Shown here piece by piece: positions 1 through 8,257 of a stretch of DNA of 53,300 nt. The notes below the pieces were generated by a model. The model was not told where the DNA came from. It ran no database searches and saw only the letters and a program-made list of their open reading frames with translations. Position numbers and translations under genes: made by a program. Each line of letters begins with the position of its first letter. The stretch's first letter is position 1. This DNA is from Chloroflexota bacterium (lineage in GTDB: Bacteria > Chloroflexota > Anaerolineae > UBA4142 > SHND01): assembly GCA_016209205.1 (NCBI GenBank), contig JACQWQ010000130.1:1-53300 (forward strand), read 5' to 3'.

Positions 1-475
1 AGTGTGGGAGATTTTGAAAGAGAAAGGCGTGGCGTTGTAGTTGGGCGCGCGGACAACGGATGGGGAAAACGGATGAACGGATGTGCGCGCGTGCTATCCG
101 TTTATCCGCTTTACATCCGTTGTCCGCGATTTATCACGCCCAAAGATGTGGGCGATTTTGAAAGAGAAGGGTGTGGCGTTGGAGGAACAGATTGCCAACG
201 GATAGCAAAGCGGATAAACGGATGCGTGCGCGTACTTGTAATCCGATGATCCGTTCGCACTGTATTCCAGCGCACTATCCGTTGACTTGTGACGGCGCAA
301 GCGTTGTAGAATCAAGCAAGGTCTCGTAAAATAGGTGGGGCAATCGGAAATCGGTTGCCCTACTGATTCGAAAATAACCCCTCACCCCCGCCCCCTCTCC
401 CAAAGGACGAGGGGAGATTTTCATCGTTGGTGGTGAACGGAGTTCATGTGGACTCGAATGGAAAGAGGTTGTGGA
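1..475. repeat. Non-coding repeat-rich stretch with decayed 3'-end copies
   Basis: I see no convincing gene here. Two near-identical segments (4-40 and 148-183) resemble a third at 1487-1523. In one frame all three read like the C-terminus KVWAILK(E/A)KGVAL, so they look like decayed 3' ends of one gene family. Between the first two lies a perfect 15-bp inverted repeat (48-62 with 114-128) with an imperfect ACGGATGAACGGAT/ATCCGTTTATCCGC core, and a related half follows at 195-255. A C-rich CCCCTCACCCC-type palindromic repeat sits at 377-417, of the same kind as repeats inside mutS. Confidence 0.6.
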
Positions 476-937
476 ATGAGTGATTTGAAAATTGTTGTGC
501 CTGCGCGTGTCTATGATCAGCTGCAAGCGAATAAAGTGTCCATGACCGTAATTCGCCAAGCCGTGATCAAGACGTTGGAAAGACTTGCCGAAACGCCGCG
601 CCGACGCGAACCGAAACCCGGTGAAACGGCGAATGAATATTTTCGGCGAATTATTTTGGAACGACGCGGCGGCGTGCCGCCTTCGCCAGACGAGCCGTAT
701 GTTAAAGGAATGACGCGCGCGCAGTATTTTGCATTGAGTGATCAAGAGCGAAGCGCGCTATGGGATAAATGGGATCGAGAAGCGTGGGATGAACTTGATC
801 GTGAGGAGCGAAAGAAAGCCAATGCCCCAACCGCAAAGAGTGATATTGGACAAAAACGTGGCGCGCCGAATGCTCGAAGGGTTAGCGAGTCTCGCGGAAA
901 ATACCGTACCAAACGCGCAAGAACAAATCGCACTTGA
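476..937 (+). CDS. Putative antitoxin-like protein of a two-gene TA module
   Basis: A 153-residue protein I do not recognise by family. The ATG at 476 is chosen because AGAGG lies 7 nt upstream. Residues 1-45 look like a compact helical, possibly DNA-binding domain (short beta strand KIVVPARVY, then a helix with VIRQAVIKTLERL). The rest is charged: a WDKWDREAWDELDREERKK stretch and a basic tail. The 3' end overlaps the next gene by 116 bp in another frame. Overlap, small size and a downstream nuclease-like partner are what suggest an antitoxin; no antitoxin family motif is certain, and the basic tail may simply be a by-product of the overlap. Confidence 0.5.
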   Translation: MSDLKIVVPARVYDQLQANKVSMTVIRQAVIKTLERLAETPRRREPKPGETANEYFRRIILERRGGVPPSPDEPYVKGMTRAQYFALSDQERSALWDKWDREAWDELDREERKKANAPTAKSDIGQKRGAPNARRVSESRGKYRTKRARTNRT

Positions 938-1253
938 CCTCTTGTATTCTTTTGCGCGGAGTGATACGCGGGTGTTTATTGTTCCTTCAACAGCCAGGAC
1001 CTTGAAAGAATGGCACGACGATGTGGAAGAAGTCCACGACTTTCGTGAACATGTTGAGATCATTGTGTCGGCGCATTATTGGCGGAGATGGGCAAGGCGG
1101 CTGCAAGCGTTCGGTTTTACGCGCGAAGACGCCCGCGTTTTGAGTTTAGGGACGTTTGGCACAGATCAAGAAGAGAGTTTTCTTGGCGCGGATGAAATAT
1201 TGACCTTTGACAAGCCGATGGTGAATTTGTTTCAAGTAAGGACTCGTCCATAA
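822..1253 (+). CDS. PIN-like domain protein, putative VapC-type toxin
   Basis: A 143-residue protein starting at the ATG at 822 (MPQPQRVILDKNVARRML). The N-terminal VILDKNV strand with its Asp, the central helices and the C-terminal LGADEILTFDKPMVNLF resemble PIN-domain ribonucleases, where N- and C-terminal acidic residues bind Mg2+. Known VapC toxins cleave tRNA or rRNA and are neutralised by a co-translated antitoxin. Here the upstream gene overlaps by 116 bp, more than the few bases usual for VapBC pairs. AGGAG at 804-808 is 13 nt from the ATG, long for a ribosome site, so coupling to the upstream gene is likely. The PIN call is by motif only. Confidence 0.5.
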   Translation: MPQPQRVILDKNVARRMLEGLASLAENTVPNAQEQIALDLLYSFARSDTRVFIVPSTARTLKEWHDDVEEVHDFREHVEIIVSAHYWRRWARRLQAFGFTREDARVLSLGTFGTDQEESFLGADEILTFDKPMVNLFQVRTRP

Positions 1254-1328
1254 ATAAGTTGAGCACTTTTCCACAAAAAGCCGGCATGAAATCGTTTACA
1301 ATGGCGATTCTTGGGGCACTTTAATGGC

Positions 1329-1464
1329 AAACTGCTCAAGTTATTGTTGGACGAATCCTAAGGCATGAACAAATTCAGAAAAAATTGGATGCGATGAAAC
1401 GCGACCTCGAGCCGCCGTATGATGAGGCGGAATTGCCAGAGGTGAAATTGTTGGGTGGAGAATA
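1329..1464 (+). pseudogene. C-terminal remnant of a short protein
   Basis: A frame without a start codon reads from just after a stop at about 1326 to TAA at 1464 and ends in QKKLDAMKRDLEPPYDEAELPEVKLLGGE. It looks like a genuine helical acidic C-terminus of a small protein, perhaps an antitoxin-type partner, that has lost its 5' part. It is followed at 1487-1523 by another 3'-end remnant (KVWAILKAKGVAL and stop). The 1254-1626 gap holds nothing else I can support. Confidence 0.35.
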
Positions 1465-1626
1465 AAGGTCCCGTCCTGCCGAAAGTGTGGGCGATTTTGA
1501 AAGCAAAGGGCGTGGCGTTGTAAAAGCGACTGCGTTCTTGTAAAATGGTTGAGGGCAGGAATGTTGACTGCCCCAATTCATCCACGTGAGACAGCCAGAG
1601 AATCCTCAAAGAGAAAGGGGTCGCAG

Positions 1627-2520
1627 ATGTTTGATTTTCTCAAAGGCGGGCAAGCCAACGTCCAAGTCACCTTGGATCGTCCAAACCAGATTTACGGCGC
1701 GGGTGATACGGTTCACGTCACCGTGAATGTGCAAGGCGTCAAAGATTTAAAAATCCAAAACGCGCAGATTGCGCTGGTCTCGCGCGAAGAATACGTGCGT
1801 CGGTACGATGAGCGAAGCACCGATTCGAATGGCAACAGTACCATCGAAGAAAATACAAGACGGGAGACCGACGAGCGTAAAGTTTGGCAGCAGCAGTTTC
1901 TCGGCGAGACGACGATCAAGGGCAATTCAAATCAGGCATTCGAATTCAATGTGCCGATTCCGCCCGATGCGCTGCCGACAGTGGATGGGGGAAAAATTCT
2001 GAGTTTTGCGTGGCGTGTCAAAACGACGCTCGACCGGCGGCTCCGCGGCGATGTCGAGGATATCCAAGAGCTATACGTCATTGCCAAGCCCTACGGCAAT
2101 ATGGGCGGCGCGGGAGAATATGGCACGTCGAACGAACCCGGCGAAGCTCGCTTGTCCCTGCGTCTCTCGAACACCGGGGCGGCGGTGGGCGAAACCATTG
2201 CGGGCGAGCTGCTCATTCAGCCGCAAAAGGCGTTTGATGCGACGGAAATTCGCGTCGAACTGGAACGCACCGAAGATGTGCCGCAGGACAAGGGCAACCA
2301 ACAGAAAGAAAAACAAACGGTGAAAATGGCAGGTTCAACGCATCTTGACCCGGGCCAGAATTTGAATATGCCATTCCAAATAAAAATTCCTTCCGGCGCG
2401 CCCTTTACCTGTCGCACACGCCACGGCTCGATCAGTTGGGTCTTGCGCGGAGTTTTGGCGCGGCGCATGCGCGGGGATACGAGCGTGGAGCAAGAAATTT
2501 TGCTGTTCAGCGGTAAGTAG
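1627..2520 (+). CDS. Arrestin-like / Spo0M-family protein
   Basis: A 297-residue protein rich in beta strands. The start at 1627 is preceded by AAAGGGG at 1613-1619. The N-terminus (MFDFLKGGQANVQVTLDRPN, then YGAGDTVHVTVNVQG) matches the first sandwich of the Spo0M/arrestin-like fold. A second domain starts near residue 185 (RLSLRLSNTGAAVGETIAGEL), and the C-terminal SISWVLRGVLARRMRGDTSVEQEI fits the conserved end of this family. In Bacillus, Spo0M affects sporulation control; in other bacteria its role is poorly defined and nothing here implies sporulation. The stop is one base before the next start, so it is probably co-transcribed with the XdhC-like gene. Confidence 0.7.
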   Translation: MFDFLKGGQANVQVTLDRPNQIYGAGDTVHVTVNVQGVKDLKIQNAQIALVSREEYVRRYDERSTDSNGNSTIEENTRRETDERKVWQQQFLGETTIKGNSNQAFEFNVPIPPDALPTVDGGKILSFAWRVKTTLDRRLRGDVEDIQELYVIAKPYGNMGGAGEYGTSNEPGEARLSLRLSNTGAAVGETIAGELLIQPQKAFDATEIRVELERTEDVPQDKGNQQKEKQTVKMAGSTHLDPGQNLNMPFQIKIPSGAPFTCRTRHGSISWVLRGVLARRMRGDTSVEQEILLFSGK

Positions 2521-2521
2521 C

Positions 2522-3541
2522 ATGTCCCAGAGTTTTTTCGATCAAGTGCATGAATTGAACCGCGCCGGCGCGGCGTTTGCGATTGCGACCGTCGTGCGCG
2601 TGGAAAAACCCATCTCGGCAAAATCGGGCGACAAGGCGATTATCAAAGCCGATGGCACGCTCGACGGTTGGGTGGGCGGCGGGTGCGCTCAAGACACGAT
2701 CGTGCGCGAGGCGAAAAAAGCGATTCGGGAAGCCCAGCCGCGTTTGTTGCGCCTCGTCGGCGCGGGCGCGGATGCGGATGTGAGGGCGGGTCTGGTACCC
2801 GCCCAAGGCGTCTCGGAATTTCCAATTACGTGTCACAGCGGAGGCACGATGGATGTGTATATCGAACCGGTGCTGCCCAAGCCGCAGTTGATTCTCTTGG
2901 GCAATTCGCCGGTCGCGCAAACGCTCGCCAAACTCGCGCACGTGTTGGATTTTGAAATTGAGGTATGCGACCCGCAAGCCACGCCCGAACAATTCCCCGA
3001 TGCCGCGCATGTTTTTACCGAGCACAATCTACAATGGCTCACTGTACGTCCGTTGTCTTTTGTCGTTATCTCGACACAGGGACATGACGACGAACTCGCG
3101 CTCGAAGCCGCCGCGCGCAGCAACGCCGCGTACATTGCGATGGTCGCGAGCAGCAAAAAATTCGCCGGACGCGCCGAGTATTTGCGCGAACGCGGCATCC
3201 GTGAGGAACACATCGCGCGCATCAAAGCGCCCGCCGGGCTCGACATTGGCGCGCGCACGCCCGACGAAATCGCCGCGAGCATTCTCGCCGAAATGATTCG
3301 ATTCCGCCGACAACAGTTCGCGCCGCAACAGGTGGAAGAAGCGCAAGCCGTCGCGGCAGTCGAAGAATTGGTCGCCGAAGCGATTGACCCCGTGTGCGGC
3401 ATGACCGTCGAAATCGCGACCGCGCGTTATGTGTCCGAATACAACGGCGCGAAATACTATTTCTGCGCGCGCAGCTGTATGGATAGTTTCAATCGCGAAC
3501 CGGTCAAGTATGTGCAGGGGACAGTCATCAGTCATCAGTGA
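2522..3541 (+). CDS. XdhC/CoxI-family protein with C-terminal YHS domain
   Basis: A 339-residue protein. Residues ~10-75 form the XdhC_CoxI domain (IATVVRVEKPISAKSGDKAI, GWVGGGCAQ). Residues ~110-265 form the Rossmann-like XdhC C-domain (LILLGNSPVAQTLAKLA through PAGLDIGARTPDEIAASILAE). XdhC proteins bind molybdenum cofactor and help sulfurate and insert it into xanthine dehydrogenase-type enzymes. From ~288 a YHS domain is fused (DPVCGMTV, then YYFCARSCMDSF), a small metal-binding module. The following coxD- and coxE-like genes support a role in maturing a molybdo-hydroxylase whose structural genes are not in the window. The last residues (GTVISHQ) are encoded by the 21-bp repeat array that starts at 3521, so the original stop was probably elsewhere. 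Confidence 0.85.
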   Translation: MSQSFFDQVHELNRAGAAFAIATVVRVEKPISAKSGDKAIIKADGTLDGWVGGGCAQDTIVREAKKAIREAQPRLLRLVGAGADADVRAGLVPAQGVSEFPITCHSGGTMDVYIEPVLPKPQLILLGNSPVAQTLAKLAHVLDFEIEVCDPQATPEQFPDAAHVFTEHNLQWLTVRPLSFVVISTQGHDDELALEAAARSNAAYIAMVASSKKFAGRAEYLRERGIREEHIARIKAPAGLDIGARTPDEIAASILAEMIRFRRQQFAPQQVEEAQAVAAVEELVAEAIDPVCGMTVEIATARYVSEYNGAKYYFCARSCMDSFNREPVKYVQGTVISHQ

Positions 3542-3618
3542 ACAGTCATCAGTCATCAGTGAACAGTCATCAGTCATCAGTGAACAGTCATCAGTCATCA
3601 GTGAACAGTCATCAGTCT
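3521..3618 (+). repeat. 21-bp tandem array built of CAGTCAT-type heptamers
   Basis: Four perfect 21-bp units (3521-3604) and a degenerate fifth. Each unit is three heptamers (CAGTCAT, CAGTCAT, CAGTGAA with slight variation). The array supplies the last codons and stop of the XdhC-like gene and fills the gap to the MoxR-type gene. The same motif recurs at 4477-4532, 31003-31030 and 38322-38362. Confidence 0.9.
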
Positions 3619-3634
3619 CCAGTTACCAGTTGTC

Positions 3635-4492
3635 ATGTCACTTGAAACGATCGAGGATGTGCAAAACGCCCTCGCACACGAACAATACATCGCGGATCGC
3701 GGCTTGGCGACAGCGATTTTTATCGCGCTGACGTTGAACAAGCCGTTGTTTCTGGAAGGCGAACCCGGCGTTGGCAAGACCGAAGTTGCCAAAGTGTTGG
3801 CGCGTGTGCTCGCCACGCGGCTGATCCGTTTGCAGTGTTACGAGGGGCTGGACATTAGCGCGGCGGTGTATGAATGGAATTACCCGCGTCAGATTTTGGA
3901 AATTCGTCTTTTGGAAGCCGAAGGCGCGTCGCGCGACGCTGCGCGCAAAAATATCTTTGCCGAAGAATTTCTCTTGAAACGCCCACTGCTGCAAGCCATC
4001 GAAAATCATGGCAATCAAGCGCCGGTGCTGCTCATTGACGAACTCGACCGCGCTGACGAAGAATTTGAAAGTTTTCTGCTCGAGCTGTTATCCGATTGGC
4101 AAATCACCGTCCCCGAACTCGGCACCCTCACCGCGACGCATCCACCCATCGTCGTCATCACCTCGAATCGCACGCGCGAAATTCACGACGCCCTCAAGCG
4201 CCGCTGCATTTATCACTGGATTGATTTTCCGTCGTTCGAAAAAGAACTCCGCATTGTGCAAATTCGAGTGCCCGGCGCGTCCGACGAGCTCGCCGCGCAA
4301 ATCGTGACCTACGTGCAAAACTTGCGCCAACAAGATTTGTACAAATTGCCCGGCGTCGCCGAAACCCTCGATTGGACGCGAACATTGCTCGCGCTCAAAC
4401 AAACCAGACTCGACGAAGCGATTGTTCGCGATACGTTGGGCGTGCTCTTGAAATATCAAGACGATCTGCATAAAGTGACCAGTCATCAGTGA
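3635..4492 (+). CDS. MoxR/CoxD-type AAA+ ATPase
   Basis: A 285-residue AAA+ ATPase. Walker A is GEPGVGKT (42-49) and Walker B VLLIDELDRA (131-140), followed by sensor-1 region VVITSNRTREIHDALKRRC. The length and the EWNYPRQ motif are typical of CoxD within the MoxR class. CoxD acts as a chaperone-like ATPase, with the VWA protein CoxE, in assembling the active site of molybdenum CO dehydrogenase-type hydroxylases. The next gene is CoxE-like, as expected for a MoxR/VWA pair. The last residues (KVTSHQ) come from the CAGTCATCAGTGA repeat. Confidence 0.88.
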   Translation: MSLETIEDVQNALAHEQYIADRGLATAIFIALTLNKPLFLEGEPGVGKTEVAKVLARVLATRLIRLQCYEGLDISAAVYEWNYPRQILEIRLLEAEGASRDAARKNIFAEEFLLKRPLLQAIENHGNQAPVLLIDELDRADEEFESFLLELLSDWQITVPELGTLTATHPPIVVITSNRTREIHDALKRRCIYHWIDFPSFEKELRIVQIRVPGASDELAAQIVTYVQNLRQQDLYKLPGVAETLDWTRTLLALKQTRLDEAIVRDTLGVLLKYQDDLHKVTSHQ

Positions 4493-4532
4493 CCAGTCAT
4501 CAGACTGATGACTGATCACTGATGACTGATAA
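4477..4532. repeat. CAGTCATCAGTGA repeat, both orientations
   Basis: Head-to-head copies of the heptamer repeat: GTCATCAGTGACCAGTCATC followed by its inverse GATGACTGATCACTGATGAC. It spans the stop of the CoxD-like gene and the start codon of the CoxE-like gene (MTDN is repeat-encoded), and could form a hairpin in the mRNA between the two. Confidence 0.85.
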
Positions 4533-5919
4533 CTTGAATTTTTTCCTCTCCAACCTCCTCCGCTTTGCCCGCTTGCTGCGCGAACTCGGTTTCATCGTTT
4601 CACCGGAGCAGGTGAGCGATTTGGCGCGCGTCTTGAAAACCATCGGTGTGGCGCGGCGCGACAATGTGTATCACGCCGCCCGCGCGTTGTTCGTGACCAA
4701 ACAAGCGGAATTGGCAACGTTCGACCGCGCGTTCGATTTGTTTTTCGCCATGCAGGGTAAACCGCAGCAAAGCGTGATTGACCCGACGCAGGCGCCGGTG
4801 AAACGCGCGCTGCGACCTCGCACGTCGTCGCGCATACTGCCCAATTTACGCGATGTGCGCGACGACGTGCGACCAAAAACGATTCAGCAGTTGGCGGACC
4901 AAGCCCGACAAAACGCACCGCGTCAGGAGCAAACCAACGCGCCCGGGCGGGAAGAAATTCCGCTGTATAGTCCCGCCGAAATTTTGCGCACGAAACGTTT
5001 CGATCAATTCACCGACGCGGAATTGCACGCGGCGCGGCGGTTGATGGAACAAATGCAGTGGCGCGTCGGCGAGCGTCAAACGCGGCGCTACAAGCGGACG
5101 GCGCGCGGCGCGCGGCTCGATCTATCGCGCGTGCTGCGGCGCAATTTGAAACACGGCGCGGATTTGTACGAATTGCCGGCGCGCGAACGCAAATTCAAAC
5201 CACGCCCGCTCATCGTACTTGCCGACATCAGCGGCTCGATGGAGCGTTACGCGCGAATGGTGCTGCAATGGGTTCACGCACTCGGCTATGCCGACTTGGC
5301 CTCGCGCGTTCAAGTGTTTGTGTTTGGCACGCGGCTCACACGCATCACCAACGATTTAAAGCGCCGCAGTGTAGACGACGCGCTGGCGCGTGTCAGCGCA
5401 CGGGTCCAAGATTTCGGCGGCGGCACGCGCATCGGCGAGGCGTTGAAAACATTCAATTATCAATGGGCGCGCCGCGTTTTGCGTCACGGCGCGGTGGTGC
5501 TCATCGTCAGCGATGGTTGGGACCGCGGCGATTTGGAATTGCTGCGCGATGAAATGGCGCGTCTGCAAAAAAGTTGCAGCCGCCTGATTTGGCTCAATCC
5601 GTTGCTGGGCGAGACAACCTTTCGCGCCGACGCGCAGGGCTTGCAAGTCGCGCTGCCGTTTGTGGATGAACATCTGCCCGTGCACAATTTAGAGAGCTTG
5701 GAACAATTGGTCGCGGTGTTGAGCCGTGTTGGTGCAGCGCGCCCGCGGCGGCGCCAAATGCCGCGCGTGGAAATTCCGCAGCGCCGAGAAGCCGTGAAAG
5801 ATTTTATGGACGCGCCGCCGCTGGCGACGAGCGACTATGTGCGGCGCACGATGGTGCTGCGCGTGGTGAACGGTGCGCCGACGTTTGACTATCAAGAAAA
5901 TCCAAGCGACATTTACTGA
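4522..5919 (+). CDS. CoxE-like VWA domain protein
   Basis: A 465-residue protein with an N-terminal helical region (~1-90), a charged linker and a C-terminal von Willebrand A domain. The metal-ion site DISGS is at ~235-239 (preceded by RPLIVLA), with the Thr of GGGTRIGEAL near 300 and VSDGWDRGD near 330 as the other MIDAS elements. This arrangement is that of CoxE, partner of the CoxD AAA+ ATPase in molybdo-hydroxylase maturation. The ATG at 4522 lies in repeat sequence with no clear ribosome site, so translation may be coupled to the upstream gene. The stop overlaps the next start (TGATG). Confidence 0.87.
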   Translation: MTDNLNFFLSNLLRFARLLRELGFIVSPEQVSDLARVLKTIGVARRDNVYHAARALFVTKQAELATFDRAFDLFFAMQGKPQQSVIDPTQAPVKRALRPRTSSRILPNLRDVRDDVRPKTIQQLADQARQNAPRQEQTNAPGREEIPLYSPAEILRTKRFDQFTDAELHAARRLMEQMQWRVGERQTRRYKRTARGARLDLSRVLRRNLKHGADLYELPARERKFKPRPLIVLADISGSMERYARMVLQWVHALGYADLASRVQVFVFGTRLTRITNDLKRRSVDDALARVSARVQDFGGGTRIGEALKTFNYQWARRVLRHGAVVLIVSDGWDRGDLELLRDEMARLQKSCSRLIWLNPLLGETTFRADAQGLQVALPFVDEHLPVHNLESLEQLVAVLSRVGAARPRRRQMPRVEIPQRREAVKDFMDAPPLATSDYVRRTMVLRVVNGAPTFDYQENPSDIY

Positions 5920-6881
5920 TGCGAAATTTGGTTTTGATTCTTCTCTTTATCGGCGTGGCTGCGTGCAATCCAATTGCGCCAACGCCGCCACCGATCGCGA
6001 CCACCACATCTCTTCCCGCGCTTACGCCCGCGCCTACTCTGGCGCCAACTCTGACACCCGCGCCCGCAATTGCGGAAAGCAAGACGCGCACCTCAAGGCA
6101 ACCCGAAACGCTGCCCATCTTCGACACGCACGTTCATTACAGCCGCAACTCGTGGGGCGAATATGCGCCGCAAGACATTCTCAACAAACTCATCAACGCG
6201 AACGTGGCGCGCGCGCTCGTTTCCAGTTCTCCCGACGAGGGCACGCGGCGTTTGTATGAACTCGATCCCGTACGCATTGTCCCCGGACTGCGCCCGTATC
6301 ACGACGATGTGAGACCGAACAATTGGGAGACCAGCGACAAGACATTGCCGTATGTCCAAGCGCGGATAGATGCGCCGTTCTATGTCGCGTTCGGCGAGAT
6401 TCACGTTCACATTGACAACATCGCCTCGCCCATTTTTCAAAACGCGGTCAAACGCGCGCTCGCGCGCAATTTGATTTTGCATATTCATTCGGACGCGGCA
6501 ACCCTGCGCGCCGTCAGCGCTCAATATCCCGACGCGAAAATTTTGTGGGCGCACGCGGGCTTGATCGAATCGCCGCAGACGGTTTCGGCGGTATTGGACG
6601 AATCGCCCAAAGTGTGGACCGACATTTCGATTCGCGAGGATTCGATTGCGCCAAATGGAAAACTGTCCGAGGAATGGCGCGCGTTATTTTTGAAACATCC
6701 TGATCGGATTACCGTCGGCAGCGACACATGGATTCCGGAACGTTGGACGAGTTACGAAAAAATTATGGAATTGGACCGCACCTGGCTCGCGCAATTGCCG
6801 CGCGCGGTCGCCGAAAAAATCGCGTATCGCAACGCCGTCGAATTGTTTGGCGCGGGCGGTGCTAACGAACTGCAAAAATAA
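5919..6881 (+). CDS. Lipoprotein metal-dependent hydrolase (amidohydrolase-2 type)
   Basis: A 320-residue protein with a lipoprotein signal (MRNLVLILLFIGVAAC, lipidated Cys16), then a Pro/Thr/Ala linker (17-60) and a TIM-barrel hydrolase. Metal-binding motifs typical of amidohydrolase family 2 are visible: DTHVH (69-73), IHVHID, LHIHSD, WAHAG and a late GSDTW. It should act on the outer face of the membrane; the substrate is unknown. Its start overlaps the CoxE-like stop by one base, so it is translationally coupled to the cox-like group, though I know no functional link. A palindromic cluster follows at 6890-6970. Confidence 0.75.
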   Translation: MRNLVLILLFIGVAACNPIAPTPPPIATTTSLPALTPAPTLAPTLTPAPAIAESKTRTSRQPETLPIFDTHVHYSRNSWGEYAPQDILNKLINANVARALVSSSPDEGTRRLYELDPVRIVPGLRPYHDDVRPNNWETSDKTLPYVQARIDAPFYVAFGEIHVHIDNIASPIFQNAVKRALARNLILHIHSDAATLRAVSAQYPDAKILWAHAGLIESPQTVSAVLDESPKVWTDISIREDSIAPNGKLSEEWRALFLKHPDRITVGSDTWIPERWTSYEKIMELDRTWLAQLPRAVAEKIAYRNAVELFGAGGANELQK

Positions 6882-6889
6882 GGGTTGTT

Positions 6890-6970
6890 GGCGCACGAGT
6901 TGAACTCGTGCGCCGTCGGCAGTGCGAGTTCAACTCGCAAGTGCCCGATGGCCCGAGTCCAACTCGTGCC
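6890..6970. repeat. Cluster of CGAGTTGAACTCG palindromes
   Basis: A perfect 25-bp palindrome-with-loop (6890-6914, arms GGCGCACGAGT/ACTCGTGCGCC), a second weaker one (6921-6940, GTGCGAGTTCAACTCGC) and a third half (6951-6970, GGCCCGAGTCCAACTCGTGCC) lie together. It may end transcription of the upstream operon, but there is no T-run, so it is more likely a REP-like element. Confidence 0.75.
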
Positions 6971-7001
6971 ATAACGTAGGTTTTGAAAAAGAAAAAACTG
7001 C

Positions 7002-7030
7002 TTGACATCGCACATTTGTTCTACTACAAT
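7002..7030 (+). promoter_or_regulatory. Sigma-70-type promoter TTGACA-N17-TACAAT
   Basis: A full consensus -35 (7002-7007), an exact 17-nt spacer and a 5/6 -10 (7025-7030). The start site near 7037 leaves a short leader carrying AGGAGAG (7051-7057) before the ATG at 7064. Confidence 0.85.
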
Positions 7031-7063
7031 AGTTGCATCCCATTTGGTCAAGGAGAGAGTCAG

Positions 7064-8257
7064 ATGCCTGTGAAATCAAATTCCACAAAAAGAGCATCCG
7101 CAAAAACAAAATCATCCAAGACACAATCATCGGCGCGAGGCGACATTCTACTGCTCGTCGGCACGCGCAAGGGCGGATTCGTTTTGCGCGGCGACGCCAA
7201 ACGCAAAACGTGGGAAACGACGCGCAATATCATGATTGGCAGCACGATACATCACATCGTCATGGACCCGCGCGACAAGAAAACGATATTGATGACCGAG
7301 CGCGGTGGACATCTCGGACCGACAATTCATCGCTCCACCGATTTTGGCAAAACGTGGCAAGAGGCGACAAAACCGCCTGCGTTCGCGCCCGCGGCGAATG
7401 GCGAAGCGGGGCGAGTGATTCAGCACGACTTTTGGCTGAGTCCCGGTCACGCCAACGAACCCGGCGTGTGGTATCTCGGCACGTCACCACAAGGGCTGTT
7501 TCGTTCGGAAGATGGCGGCGCAACCTGGGGCGAGGTGACAGGGCTGCATCAACATCCGATGTTTAACGCATGGGCGGGTCCGCCGGAATATGCTCCGCCC
7601 GGCGGCGCGACGCTGCATTCGATTTTGATTGACCCGCGCGACGCGCAGCATCTTTACATCAGCATGTCGGGGGGGGGTGTATTTGAATCGTCGGATCGCG
7701 GCGCGAATTGGCAGCCGTTGAACAAAGGAATCCTTTCGGACTTTATGCCCGTGCCGGACGCCGAATACGGACACGACGCGCATGCGACGCGCATGAACGT
7801 GCTCGACCCCGACCGTTTGTATCAACAGAATCACTGCGGCGTCTACACCATGGATCGCAAAGAGGGGCTTTGGGTGCGCATCGGCGATAAACTGCCCAAA
7901 GACATCAGCGACCACGGGTTTCCGATTGTGACGCACCCGCGCGATCCCAAGACCGCCTGGATTTTTCCGAACGAAGCATTCCCCTACGCGCGTGTGCCGC
8001 ATGACGGCAAGCCCGCGACGTTTGTCACGCACAACGCGGGCAAAACGTGGAGGCGGCAATCCAAAGGTTTACCCACCGCGAACGGGTGGTACACGATCAA
8101 ACGGCAGGCGATGAACAGCGACACGCGCGATCCGCTCGGTTTGTATTTTGGTACGACGGGCGGTGAAATTTGGGCGAGTCACGACGAAGGCGAATCGTGG
8201 ACGCGCATTGCGGACGGTTTGCCGGAAATTTTTTCGGTCGAGGTCGCGGAGTTATAA
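7064..8257 (+). CDS. BNR/Asp-box beta-propeller protein (sialidase-like fold)
   Basis: A 397-residue protein; ATG 7064 has AGGAGAG 7 nt upstream and a consensus promoter at 7002-7030. After a Ser/Lys-rich N-terminus (~1-25, no signal peptide) the chain carries repeated Asp-box motifs of the S/T-x-D-x-G-x-x-W type: STDFGKTW, SEDGGATW, SSDRGANW, THNAGKTW and SHDEGESW, which mark a 6- or 7-bladed propeller. Such proteins are often auto-annotated as exo-alpha-sialidases, but I do not see the arginine triad needed to claim that. The downstream MoaD-like gene starts directly after its stop, so the two are probably translated together. Confidence 0.75.
   Translation: MPVKSNSTKRASAKTKSSKTQSSARGDILLLVGTRKGGFVLRGDAKRKTWETTRNIMIGSTIHHIVMDPRDKKTILMTERGGHLGPTIHRSTDFGKTWQEATKPPAFAPAANGEAGRVIQHDFWLSPGHANEPGVWYLGTSPQGLFRSEDGGATWGEVTGLHQHPMFNAWAGPPEYAPPGGATLHSILIDPRDAQHLYISMSGGGVFESSDRGANWQPLNKGILSDFMPVPDAEYGHDAHATRMNVLDPDRLYQQNHCGVYTMDRKEGLWVRIGDKLPKDISDHGFPIVTHPRDPKTAWIFPNEAFPYARVPHDGKPATFVTHNAGKTWRRQSKGLPTANGWYTIKRQAMNSDTRDPLGLYFGTTGGEIWASHDEGESWTRIADGLPEIFSVEVAEL

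Noticed and set aside
1576..1591. Second parS site around CCACGTGAGACA
   Set aside because: Only 12 of 16 positions match and the core context is poor; it also precedes an ordinary gene far from parAB.
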